A DNA stretch of 64,000 nt from the NCBI RefSeq assembly GCF_018739885.1, contig NZ_JADOES010000021.1, positions 1-64,000 of the forward strand, written 5' to 3'. This DNA is from Leptothoe spongobia TAU-MAC 1115. Lineage in GTDB: Bacteria > Cyanobacteriota > Cyanobacteriia > Phormidesmidales > Phormidesmidaceae. Position 1 is the first letter of the stretch. The number at the start of each line of letters is the position of its first letter. Position numbers and translations under genes: made by a program. Below the pieces are notes generated by a model. It was not told the origin of the DNA. It saw nothing but the letters and a program-made list of their open reading frames with translations, and ran no database searches. Of the stretch, positions 8,972-15,835 are shown in pieces.

Positions 8972-9186
8972 TAGAGAGTATTGGTGAACATTACCCATCC
9001 TACGTCCAAGCGAAACTAGCATTGAATATGGAATCAGAGACTCACTTTCCGAATGCATGGCTTTTATCAAAATTTGGAGATGTCTTCGAGGTTTATGTAG
9101 GGAGTACACCTAGTAGAAAGCAAGAAGAATATTGGGATGGCGAAATACCTTGGGTCAGTAGTGGCAGCCCTGTAAAGGTGAAATGA
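8968..9186 (+). pseudogene. hsdS: hsdS, N-terminal fragment cut off by an inserted element
   Basis: The first 66 codons encode the start of the first target recognition domain of a type I specificity subunit: A-W-L-L-S-K-F-G-D-V-F, then G-S-T-P-S-R-K, Y-W-D-G-E-I-P-W-V-S-S-G. At 9165 the reading frame enters a foreign 291-bp element and ends at a TGA after six unrelated codons. The continuation of the same domain restarts at 9467. Joining the sequence ending at 9164 to that starting at 9467 gives an unbroken frame reading W-V-S-S-G-E-V. The ATG at 8968 overlaps the previous stop. A start at 9058 (M-E-S-E) is also possible. Confidence 0.85.
9153..9164. repeat. Target-site duplication, left copy
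   Basis: GGTCAGTAGTGG occurs here and again at 9455-9466, on the two sides of the 291-bp element. Because the element boundary base is itself G, the true duplication is 11 or 12 bases. Confidence 0.85.
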
Positions 9187-9455
9187 ATACTTTTAATAAT
9201 TCTCAAAAGCTCCTCTCTTAAGTAGATTCAACTTTTCCGAGCTAGAAAAGCATTCTCTACAAATTAAAAATTCCTGATAGCAATAGCCGATTTGTTTGGG
9301 ATATTTTTTCTGAAATAGTCTTAAACTGCCTGAATTTCTCTGATTTTAGTGCATTTGAACTAGCTATCTAAATTGCAAAGTTTGGTCCTAATCCATGAGT
9401 AATAATGGTTTTGTCCAAATATAAAGCTCATTGCTAGCCCACCTTGAAAGGGCTG
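9165..9455. mobile_element. MITE-like element inserted in hsdS
   Basis: The segment starts CAGCCCTGTAAAGGTG. Its reverse complement starts CAGCCCTTTCAAGGTG, so the ends are 16-bp inverted repeats with 14 matches. It is AT-rich, holds no substantial open frame, and is flanked by an 11-12-bp direct repeat of hsdS sequence. These are the marks of a miniature inverted-repeat transposable element moved by a transposase supplied elsewhere. A CAG end with a duplication of about 11 bases suggests an IS4-type parent, but this is a guess. Its right end contributes a TTG (9444) in frame with the hsdS remainder. No second copy was seen in the window. Confidence 0.85.
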
Positions 9456-10712
9456 GTCAGTAGTGGTGAAGTTAGTTTCTGTAAAATTTACAACACTCGT
9501 GAGTGCATAACAGAGAAAGGATTAAATAATTCGTCTGTCAAATTACATCAACCAGGGACTGTCTTACTAGGAATGATTGGTGAGGGCAAAACCCGTGGAC
9601 AAGCAGCTATTTTACGAATAACAGCAGGACATAATCAAAACACTTCTGCCATAAGAGTTTCAGAAACAGGTTTGCCAGCCAAATATGTTTACTATTTCTT
9701 GAAGCATGAATACGAACGCACGCGAAAAATTGGAGCTGGCAACAATCAACCTGCCTTAAATAAATCACGTGTACAAGCTATTTCTTTTCCCCTTCCCCCC
9801 CTCAACGAGCAACACCGCATCGTCGCCAAAATCGAAGCCCTAACCACCCGCAGTCGCAAAGCCCGCGCAGCCCTCGATGCCATCCCCCCATTGCTCGACC
9901 AGTTTCGGCAGTCCGTCCTCGCCGCCGCATTTCGGGGCGACCTGACCGCAGATTGGCGGGCACAGAATCCCGATGTGGAGTGGCAAAAGACAACTCTTAA
10001 TGAGGTAATTAAAGGAAAACCAAGAAATGGATATTCCCCTAAGGCTGTTGATTATCCTACTAAGGTTAAATCCTTTAGCTTGAGTGCGACGACTTCTGGT
10101 GAATTCAAGGCAGAACACTTTAAATATATTGAGAAAGATATCCCAAATGACTCGCATCTATGGCTAAAACCAGGAGATATACTAATTCAGCGTAGTAATA
10201 CGCTAGATTATGTAGGCACTTCAGCCATCTATACAGGAGATTTTAACGAGTTTATCTATCCTGATCTGATTATGAAAGTTCAGGTGAGAGAAGATCTGAT
10301 AAAGCCAAAATACATTCATTATTTACTTTCTAGTAAACAAACTCGTGATTATTTTAAGGCAAATGCGACAGGCACAGCTGGGAATATGCCGAAAATCAAT
10401 CAGAAGGTTGTTATGAATACACCAGTGCTTTTGCCTTCTATTAAAGAACAGTCTGAAATTGTGCATCGTATAAGCAAAGTGTTTGAAACAGCTTGTTCAA
10501 TAGAAAATTATTTTCAGCAAACCGAGCATGATTTAACAACACTCGATCAGTCCATCCTCTCCAAAGCCTTCCGAGGCGAACTCGTCCCCCAAGACCCTAA
10601 CGATGAACCCGCCAGCGTCCTCCTCAAACGCATCCGAACTGAGCGGGAGAAGGAAACGAAGAAGGGGAAAGGGAGAAAGGGGAAGGGGAAAAGGGTGAAG
10701 AGTGGAGAGTGA
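9444..10712 (+). CDS. hsdS: Type I specificity subunit HsdS, large C-terminal fragment
   Basis: From 9467 the frame carries the rest of target recognition domain 1 (V-L-L-G-M-I-G-E-G-K-T-R-G, H-N-Q-N). The conserved region P-L-P-P-L-N-E-Q-H-R-I-V-A-K-I follows with its helical spacer, then domain 2 (about residues 185-340 of this fragment). The second conserved region ends S-K-A-F-R-G-E-L-V-P-Q-D. A very basic tail (K-K-G-K-G-R-K-G-K-G-K) closes the protein. HsdS normally sets the DNA sequence recognised by both HsdM and HsdR. This piece lacks the first 66 residues. The only start near the junction is TTG 9444, within the right repeat of the inserted element, so expression is uncertain. Confidence 0.8.
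   Translation: MKGLVSSGEVSFCKIYNTRECITEKGLNNSSVKLHQPGTVLLGMIGEGKTRGQAAILRITAGHNQNTSAIRVSETGLPAKYVYYFLKHEYERTRKIGAGNNQPALNKSRVQAISFPLPPLNEQHRIVAKIEALTTRSRKARAALDAIPPLLDQFRQSVLAAAFRGDLTADWRAQNPDVEWQKTTLNEVIKGKPRNGYSPKAVDYPTKVKSFSLSATTSGEFKAEHFKYIEKDIPNDSHLWLKPGDILIQRSNTLDYVGTSAIYTGDFNEFIYPDLIMKVQVREDLIKPKYIHYLLSSKQTRDYFKANATGTAGNMPKINQKVVMNTPVLLPSIKEQSEIVHRISKVFETACSIENYFQQTEHDLTTLDQSILSKAFRGELVPQDPNDEPASVLLKRIRTEREKETKKGKGRKGKGKRVKSGE
9455..9466. repeat. Target-site duplication, right copy
   Basis: Second copy of GGTCAGTAGTGG, abutting the right inverted repeat. Deletion of one copy plus the element restores the hsdS frame exactly. Confidence 0.85.
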
Positions 10713-10810
10713 GTGGGTGACGGGGTGATGGGGTGTTCGCGTAGCGTCGCCAGAGGCGTTAGGGGTAATGGCTTTATCCCTTAAGCGACAGCATTTGATT
10801 AGCGATCGAT

Positions 10811-11035
10811 TCAAAGATCTTCCAAATAAAGCGTCTTAAAATCTTCAGCAGCCTTTGGTTGGATTTGCTTTAAAGCCTTGATCAGGCTAATCACCGTTTC
10901 AGAACTAGGATCACGCACCTCATTAGCCCAACGATAAACATTAGATGCACCGATGCCCATGACGGCAGCCAATCGCCCCTGGCTAATGCCGTGGTTCTCC
11001 ATGACTATTTTTAGTACTTTGCCCGCTCTGCCCAT
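10811..11035 (-). CDS. Small XRE-family transcriptional regulator
   Basis: The 74-residue reading from ATG 11035 starts MGRAGKVLKIVMENHGIS, then Q-G-R-L-A-A-V-M-G-I-G-A-S-N-V-Y-R-W-A-N-E, a helix-turn-helix of the Cro/CI (HTH_3) type common in cyanobacteria. The C-terminus is charged and ends L-Y-L-E-D-L. An earlier in-frame start would give 89 residues, but its first 15 residues do not look like this family and the longer frame would run into the first palindrome. Two palindromic sites lie 37-81 bases upstream. It faces the restriction genes tail to tail and could regulate them or itself. Confidence 0.75.
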   Translation of the reverse strand: MGRAGKVLKIVMENHGISQGRLAAVMGIGASNVYRWANEVRDPSSETVISLIKALKQIQPKAAEDFKTLYLEDL

Positions 11036-11071
11036 GCCTTTGATCCTTACAAAGGCTATGACATTTCGTAT

Positions 11072-11089
11072 ACAGTCCAATTGGACTGT
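11072..11089. promoter_or_regulatory. Perfect 18-bp palindrome, likely operator
   Basis: ACAGTCCAATTGGACTGT equals its own reverse complement. It lies 37 bases upstream of the XRE start and in the divergent region before the gene at 11165. A second copy of its 14-bp core follows at 11103. Paired palindromes before a small HTH gene are typical autoregulatory operators. Confidence 0.6.
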
Positions 11090-11102
11090 GCTATCCTAAT
11101 TT

Positions 11103-11116
11103 AGTCCAATTGGACT
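11103..11116. promoter_or_regulatory. Second operator-like palindrome
   Basis: AGTCCAATTGGACT repeats the core of the palindrome at 11072-11089 with centres 29 bases apart. Downstream bases GTG are also shared. Confidence 0.6.
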
Positions 11117-11164
11117 GTGCCTATTTCAAGGATAGGCATTACCTTTATCGCTGGATCCTTTTCT

Positions 11165-11434
11165 ATGGAAACCCAAGCCTTTGTGACACTCCCTCAGCCC
11201 GACGTGACGCCTGAATCTGCGCTCCAGCTTTATTCGGTGCCTAAACCTGACCGGGAGCCGGTGAAAATCTTGATTATCGGTTCCGAAGCCGCCGTCAACA
11301 CCATCATCCATAGCCTGCACCACCACCGCTTTGCCGAACCGTTTGAGTGGACCCCGTTTTTGCCCACGGATCGTCCGATTCAGATTCAGGCGGGGGAGGC
11401 GTTGCGATCGCTAATAAAATACCTGCCCCGTTAG
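11165..11434 (+). CDS. Small cyanobacterial hypothetical protein
   Basis: This 89-residue protein contains V-K-I-L-I-I-G-S-E-A-A-V-N-T-I-I-H-S-L-H, then R-F-A-E-P-F-E-W-T-P-F-L-P-T. It resembles a widespread family of short cyanobacterial proteins of unknown function with the core I-L-x-x-G-S-x-x-x-V-N-T-I-I-H. It has no cofactor motif, signal or membrane segment. The start is placed at ATG 11165; an upstream start at 11117 would overlap the operator region. A HIP1 octamer lies near its 3' end (11404). It is divergent from the XRE gene and may share its control region. Confidence 0.5.
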   Translation: METQAFVTLPQPDVTPESALQLYSVPKPDREPVKILIIGSEAAVNTIIHSLHHHRFAEPFEWTPFLPTDRPIQIQAGEALRSLIKYLPR

Positions 11435-11445
11435 TAAACTTCTTG

Positions 11446-11497
11446 CTAGTGGCAGAGCCACCACCTACGCTCCAGGCGGAGCCTGGGAGCGAGTCAA
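11446..11497. repeat. GGCAGAGCC double-hairpin repeat, copy 1
   Basis: GTGGCAGAGCCAC (11449-11461) forms one hairpin. GCTCCAGGC-GGA-GCCTGGGAGC (11469-11490) forms a second, followed by GAGTCAAAC. The same two-hairpin layout recurs at 15658. It starts shortly after the stop of the small hypothetical gene and could work as its terminator. Confidence 0.6.
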
Positions 11498-11563
11498 ACT
11501 CGATGAGGCAGAGTAGACATACCATGACAATGGTGAGACATGGATAAGCCGTGGTTTAACTTT

Positions 11564-12061
11564 TTATGATGACGGTGCCAGCGTTGACGCTACAGATAGA
11601 TGAAACTGATCGCCAGCATCTTCCAATTGACAATCCAGAATATAACGTCGATTGTTTAGAAAGAACTCTAATTTTCGGTCCACCATTTCATCGATCAAGT
11701 TATTCAGGTCCCGTTTAACGATTGCTTTTTTACCCTTCAAAAGGTCGCGAAATAAGTCTTCTAAGACTGATTTTCGTTGATTTTTGGGTATAATAGCTAA
11801 ATTCCAGGCAATTACAGCCATCTCAAACACCATTTTCCGCTGTTCAAGTCCATTTGCCTCCGGTAGATAAGGCTCAACAAATTCTTCTAAAACCTCAGAC
11901 ATTTTGACTTCACCCTTAGGGTTTTTCACAATGTCTGTCAAGCTATTGGCGATTTTACTTTGCTTAAACTTTTGCTCAAATTTGTTCAGCGCTTGTTCTC
12001 CACGGTTAATCAATTTTTGCTGCTTCAGAAGTGAGCGAAACCCTTTCGACTTTTTAGCCAT
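11564..12061 (-). CDS. Hypothetical basic protein
   Basis: This 165-residue protein belongs to no family I recognise. The first 45 residues are Lys/Gln-rich and basic (MAKKSKGFRSLLKQQKLINR). The rest looks alpha-helical, with an aromatic/hydrophobic middle segment (V-F-E-M-A-V-I-A-W-N-L-A-I-I-P). The C-terminus is not truncated in any visible way. The same neighbourhood holds another unknown protein with a Lys-rich tail (13030-14439) and a Uma2 gene, all leftward. No signal peptide is seen, so it is probably cytosolic. Confidence 0.5.
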   Translation of the reverse strand: MAKKSKGFRSLLKQQKLINRGEQALNKFEQKFKQSKIANSLTDIVKNPKGEVKMSEVLEEFVEPYLPEANGLEQRKMVFEMAVIAWNLAIIPKNQRKSVLEDLFRDLLKGKKAIVKRDLNNLIDEMVDRKLEFFLNNRRYILDCQLEDAGDQFHLSVASTLAPSS

Positions 12062-12269
12062 GGTGAATGTTTTCTAAGAGGAGCCAACTTTAGTTAAAAT
12101 CGATTGATTCATTATGGCAAAGCATCAGGATTGCAAGATCCCTGACATATCAATCTTAAATAAATTGGGATAGCCTCATCATCACAGGTTCCCCCAAGTG
12201 CATTTACCACTGTTGCAAAATCTATGGGTGCCCATTTCACGGGTGCCCAAGTGGTCGTCATTCAAGGAC

Positions 12270-12285
12270 TTAGAGCGAGTCAACC
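12270..12285. repeat. Fragment of the GGCAGAGCC repeat at the Uma2 stop codon
   Basis: TTAGAGCGAGTCAACC matches the tail of the repeat at 11484-11497. The TCA is the reverse-strand stop codon of the Uma2 gene. The start of the repeat is degraded here. Confidence 0.35.
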
Positions 12286-12888
12286 TACCTCACTATTACT
12301 CTCCTCAGCAGGCTCAAACTCAATCCCTTCATATAAATCAGCCAGGGCAATCTCAACGGGCACCGATACCAGCGAAAAAGACGTATCTACCCCCTGGTAC
12401 TCCGTCAATAACCACTGATGCTCGGATTGCTTAACATGGTGTTCAACAAAAGGACGATACTGATCAATCAATATATATTCTTGAAAAGAGTCAATAGTGC
12501 GATAGTGAACAAATTTATCGCCGCGATCATAGTTTTGAGTCGATCGTGAGAGAGTTTCAGCAATCAAGATCGGATTAATAACCGTATCCTTACGTCCTGG
12601 TTTCAGCCCAAGTGGATCCGCGACCACCATCACATCCGGATACGTGTATAGATCAACCGCTGGGATCCATAACCGCTGATCCGTCACAAACACCGTATAA
12701 GGTTTCTTCCGTAACCCAAACCACAGTAGTGCATTCAACGCACTCGATAGCTTATTATGCGCAGGTGTCCCCCCTGTCATTTCTACAATTTCTCCAGTCC
12801 GGTATTCATGGCGTAGCTCAGACTCCACTTCCAGAGCCAGGTACTCTTCAGCCGTGTAGGTCTGCGGTTTAGATGTGGCAATCGTCAT
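12280..12888 (-). CDS. Uma2-family (DUF820) putative restriction endonuclease
   Basis: This 202-residue protein has the hallmarks of the very expanded cyanobacterial Uma2 family: T-A-E-E-Y-L-A-L-E near the start, Y-R-x-G-E-I-V-E-M, H-N-x-L, Y-P-D-V-M-V-V (Asp85), and P-I-L-I-A-E-T-L-S (Glu111). Y-D-R-G-D-K and Y-x-x-I-D-S-F-Q-E-Y-I-L-I-D follow. The Asp and Glu fit a PD-(D/E)XK nuclease core. The true role of these proteins is not settled. The gene is complete. Its stop lies in a repeat fragment. Confidence 0.88.
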   Translation of the reverse strand: MTIATSKPQTYTAEEYLALEVESELRHEYRTGEIVEMTGGTPAHNKLSSALNALLWFGLRKKPYTVFVTDQRLWIPAVDLYTYPDVMVVADPLGLKPGRKDTVINPILIAETLSRSTQNYDRGDKFVHYRTIDSFQEYILIDQYRPFVEHHVKQSEHQWLLTEYQGVDTSFSLVSVPVEIALADLYEGIEFEPAEESNSEVG

Positions 12889-13002
12889 CGCTTTGCCCTC
12901 GTGCGCTAGCTCAAATGTAAGTCAAACCAATTGTTTTGGCTATCCCCTGGTGCCCAACCTCTGGCTGAGCACATCCACTGAGGCCCCTGCCTCCTGTTAG
13001 GC

Positions 13003-13036
13003 GGTTCCAGGTAGAGTCTTGAGAGCAAGTCAAAAT
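13003..13036. repeat. Degenerate GGCAGAGCC repeat at a gene end
   Basis: GGTTCCAGGTAGAGTCTTGAGAGCAAGTCAAAAT is a decayed form of the hairpin-2 plus tail seen at 11469-11497. As at 12280, the TCA in its tail is the reverse-strand stop codon of the adjoining gene. Confidence 0.4.
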
Positions 13037-14439
13037 CCTTTACCTTTCTTTTTCTTCTTTTTAGCCCCTTTGCTTTTCTTCCCCAAAGCCTTTATTTCTT
13101 GTAATCGAGATTTACGAGGCTTTGGAGCCTTAAAGTTTTTGACAGGTGCTGGAGATTTAGCAGGAGCTTGATCCGACGCCATTTTTTCAACTGCTTTTCC
13201 GACTACATCTGAGAACCTGGCCCCCCAATCCGGCTTTTCGGTAGGCTCGGTACTTAAGGATTCAGAATCATTGAAGGTGTCAGCAAACCGTTTAGCCTCA
13301 GCCTCAAAGTCTGCCTCTGTTTGATAGGCTGGCTTACCCCAACGATGGACAAAGCTATATCGCCAGAGAGGCCTTTGCCAATGCTTGAGCAACATTTCTT
13401 GGAGGTCAGTTGAAACCTGGATGGCCGACTCATAAACAGAGTCTGTAATCACCCCTGCCGCTCGCAAAAAGTCATACACATGGGGAATCCCCCATAACGT
13501 TGCAAATCCCTTCGACTGATAGGACGATAAAAAGCCTCCGATCAGCCCACCCACATAACGATCCAGTTCCTTAGCATTGATACTAAAGAAATGGCCTGGA
13601 TGGGAGAGTTGTTTATCAGACAGCTCTCGTTCTTCTAAAAAACTCATCACTGCTGACCAAATAGACTGACTACAGACAAAACTCAACTGATACTGGTTAG
13701 CCATCTGTATATTGAATCGCAGTAATAATTGAGGAAAGAGTACGCTGGGGTCCTGTTGAAACAAAGTGATGATCTCAGGACCGCCAAGCACCTGACCAGA
13801 TATGTTTTGAGCGATTTCCTGTCGCAATTCCGGGGTATTTTCAAAGCTAAACGGTTTAGCTTCTTGTCCCCAAGCTTCCCAATCAACTGGATGGCCTTGC
13901 TGAATCTGCTGATAGGCTTGCTCCAGTAAATCAGTAATAACAACCGCCCCAAAATCATCTTCTGAACCACCCAACAAGCCTCTAGAAGTAGCTACAGGTA
14001 CATAAACAGCGCGGCTAATCTCAACCGCCTGGTCTCGGGCACCATAAAAGCGCAGATCATCCAGCATGGGCAAAAGCGAATCAATGCTTTTAACCGGCTC
14101 TTGCTGATAACGAGCCAAGGCCTGGTCAATGGATTCTACCGCTTGGTTAAAAAGAGCTACTCGAATCGGAAAATTGTCAAAATAATAGAACTCTTGCTGG
14201 TATAGCTCAGGCTGCTGCTGCTGAAAGGTGGCTGTGAAGGCCAAAGCCTGTTCAATTAAATTGTTTCCTTCCAACAAACCTTGTACATCTATCAGCAGTG
14301 AGGCGATATCCTCCTTTTCAGCAAGTTCTAAAGGAATAGGTTTAGAAATAACCTCTAGTAAAAGCTGGTACTGCTCTTGGGGAGAAGCCTCACTATAGTG
14401 TTCGTACCATTGATCGAAATCTTCTAGAAATAGGGACAT
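13030..14439 (-). CDS. Hypothetical protein with Lys-rich tail
   Basis: This 469-residue protein is not one I recognise. It begins MSLFLEDFDQWYEHYSEASP and looks largely alpha-helical and acidic. A region at about 160-230 includes R-F-Y-G-A-R-D-Q-A-V-E-I-S-R-A, suggesting repeat-like helical hairpins. The last 35 residues are extremely basic (K-K-S-K-G-A-K-K-K-K-K-K-G-K-G-F), as in nucleic-acid-binding tails. The start is set at 14439; an upstream frame adds 80 residues of unlikely composition that overlap the divergent gene. It faces away from the DUF6398/pRiA4b gene and may share its promoter region. Confidence 0.6.
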   Translation of the reverse strand: MSLFLEDFDQWYEHYSEASPQEQYQLLLEVISKPIPLELAEKEDIASLLIDVQGLLEGNNLIEQALAFTATFQQQQPELYQQEFYYFDNFPIRVALFNQAVESIDQALARYQQEPVKSIDSLLPMLDDLRFYGARDQAVEISRAVYVPVATSRGLLGGSEDDFGAVVITDLLEQAYQQIQQGHPVDWEAWGQEAKPFSFENTPELRQEIAQNISGQVLGGPEIITLFQQDPSVLFPQLLLRFNIQMANQYQLSFVCSQSIWSAVMSFLEERELSDKQLSHPGHFFSINAKELDRYVGGLIGGFLSSYQSKGFATLWGIPHVYDFLRAAGVITDSVYESAIQVSTDLQEMLLKHWQRPLWRYSFVHRWGKPAYQTEADFEAEAKRFADTFNDSESLSTEPTEKPDWGARFSDVVGKAVEKMASDQAPAKSPAPVKNFKAPKPRKSRLQEIKALGKKSKGAKKKKKKGKGF

Positions 14440-14562
14440 GGTAAGCGGTTGGGAGGTAAACCTTGGCAATATGCTATCGCAAGCCTTACATGTTCTGGTA
14501 TCTAACGTCCCAATGCTTAATGTAGGAGTAATAATAGGGTAGGTACTGTGGGGGAAATCCAG

Positions 14563-15633
14563 ATGGCAAACGCTAAAAAATCGGAAAACGTGCCAACGTC
14601 GATGCAAGACAAGTTTGATAGCATTGTGGCCATTACCGATGACTTTGCTCAACAGCATCTGAATGGCGAATATGCCCAATTCATTCGCTATGCCGTTGCT
14701 GCCCTTTGTCGTAAACGACCGTCTCCGCTAGCTAAGGGACGCGATAAAACCTGGGCCTGTGGTATTACCCATGCCATCGGGATGGTCAACTTTTTGTTTG
14801 ACTCTTCCCAAGCTCCGCATATCAGTGCCAAGGATTTATACAAAGCCTTTGGAGTGAGTAGCAGTACTGGACAGTCAAAGTCAAAACTGGTGCGCGATAC
14901 CCTAAATATGTATCAGATGGATCCTAACTGGTGTCTACCAAGCAAGTTGGATAATAATCTGATGGCCTGGATGATTTCGGTGAATGGGTTGCTGGTGGAT
15001 GCTCGCTCGATGCCCAGACATATTCAGGAAGAAGCGTTTGCCAAAGGATTGATTCCCTATCTTCCTGAAGATAAGGGGGATACTCGGGGAGAAAATACGA
15101 CGCCAATCACAAGTCAAAAAGCGAAAAAGCCAACCCCAAAAGGTTCAACTCCAAAGGGCAAAGCGTCAAAACAATCTGACGATACGTTGTTTATTTTGTA
15201 TGTCGCTATCATTGATGGGCCAGTGACTGAAGAATTTATTGAAGAAAATCCTGAGATCTCACGCACCATTGAAATCAAAGGTAGTCATACCCTCAAGCAC
15301 CTTCATCAGATCCTGTTTAGTGCCTTTGACCGAGAGGACGAACACCTCTATGAGTTTCAGCTTGGAGGACGGGGACCGAATGATCCTAGTGCAACAAAAT
15401 ATGGGGTGAAGATACCTGGCGAGCCTGACTCCGTTAATGATGCTGCTAAAGCCAAAATGGCCTCTTTGGGATTATCTAAAGGGGATATGTTTGGCTACTG
15501 GTTTGATTTTGGAGATGACTGGTGGCATCAGATCGCGGTGAGGGATATTAAAGAGAAAGCGCCTAAGGGAAAATATCCCAAAGTGACCGAAAGTGTGGGA
15601 GCTAGTCCACCTCAATATGCAGAGTTTGATTGA
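14563..15633 (+). CDS. DUF6398 / plasmid pRiA4b ORF3-like protein
   Basis: This 356-residue protein has two parts. The N-terminal 165 residues (DKFDSIVAITDDFAQQHLN, then C-R-K-R-P-S-P-L, G-R-D-K-T-W-A-C-G-I) fit the DUF6398 type. A basic Pro/Lys linker follows at about 185-205. The C-terminal part (L-K-H-L-H-Q-I-L-F-S-A-F-D-R, H-L-Y-E-F, and F-D-F-G-D-D-W-W-H) fits the pRiA4b ORF-3 fold found in plasmid and transposon-linked proteins. Function is unknown. ATG 14563 is preferred over GTG 14548 because a GGGGGA stretch sits about seven bases before it. Confidence 0.7.
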   Translation: MANAKKSENVPTSMQDKFDSIVAITDDFAQQHLNGEYAQFIRYAVAALCRKRPSPLAKGRDKTWACGITHAIGMVNFLFDSSQAPHISAKDLYKAFGVSSSTGQSKSKLVRDTLNMYQMDPNWCLPSKLDNNLMAWMISVNGLLVDARSMPRHIQEEAFAKGLIPYLPEDKGDTRGENTTPITSQKAKKPTPKGSTPKGKASKQSDDTLFILYVAIIDGPVTEEFIEENPEISRTIEIKGSHTLKHLHQILFSAFDREDEHLYEFQLGGRGPNDPSATKYGVKIPGEPDSVNDAAKAKMASLGLSKGDMFGYWFDFGDDWWHQIAVRDIKEKAPKGKYPKVTESVGASPPQYAEFD

Positions 15634-15657
15634 GCGCAGGAACCGCGCCTCTTACTC

Positions 15658-15711
15658 GTTGGCAGAGCCAACAAATTACCGCTCCAGGCAGAGCCTTGGG
15701 AGCGAGGTAAT
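15658..15711. repeat. GGCAGAGCC double-hairpin repeat, copy 2
   Basis: GTTGGCAGAGCCAAC (15658-15672) is a perfect six-pair hairpin. A longer hairpin follows from 15674 with arms ATTACC/GGTAAT and GCTCC/GGGAGC around AGGC-AGA-GCCT. It starts 25 bases after the stop of the DUF6398 gene. Confidence 0.65.
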
Positions 15712-15835
15712 GCAGACGGAATCAGCGCAATCTAAGGTTTAGTCAGAATATCTCAATTTATTGCTTGATTGCTTGACTACATCGAGACCAGGGCATGGCC
15801 CCGTATACTACTTGAAAGATGCTACAAAAATCGAG

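Noticed and set aside
10713..10810. GCGTAGCGTCGCCAGAGGCG as a dispersed cyanobacterial repeat
   Set aside because: Only one short copy was seen in the window, so a repeat family cannot be supported.
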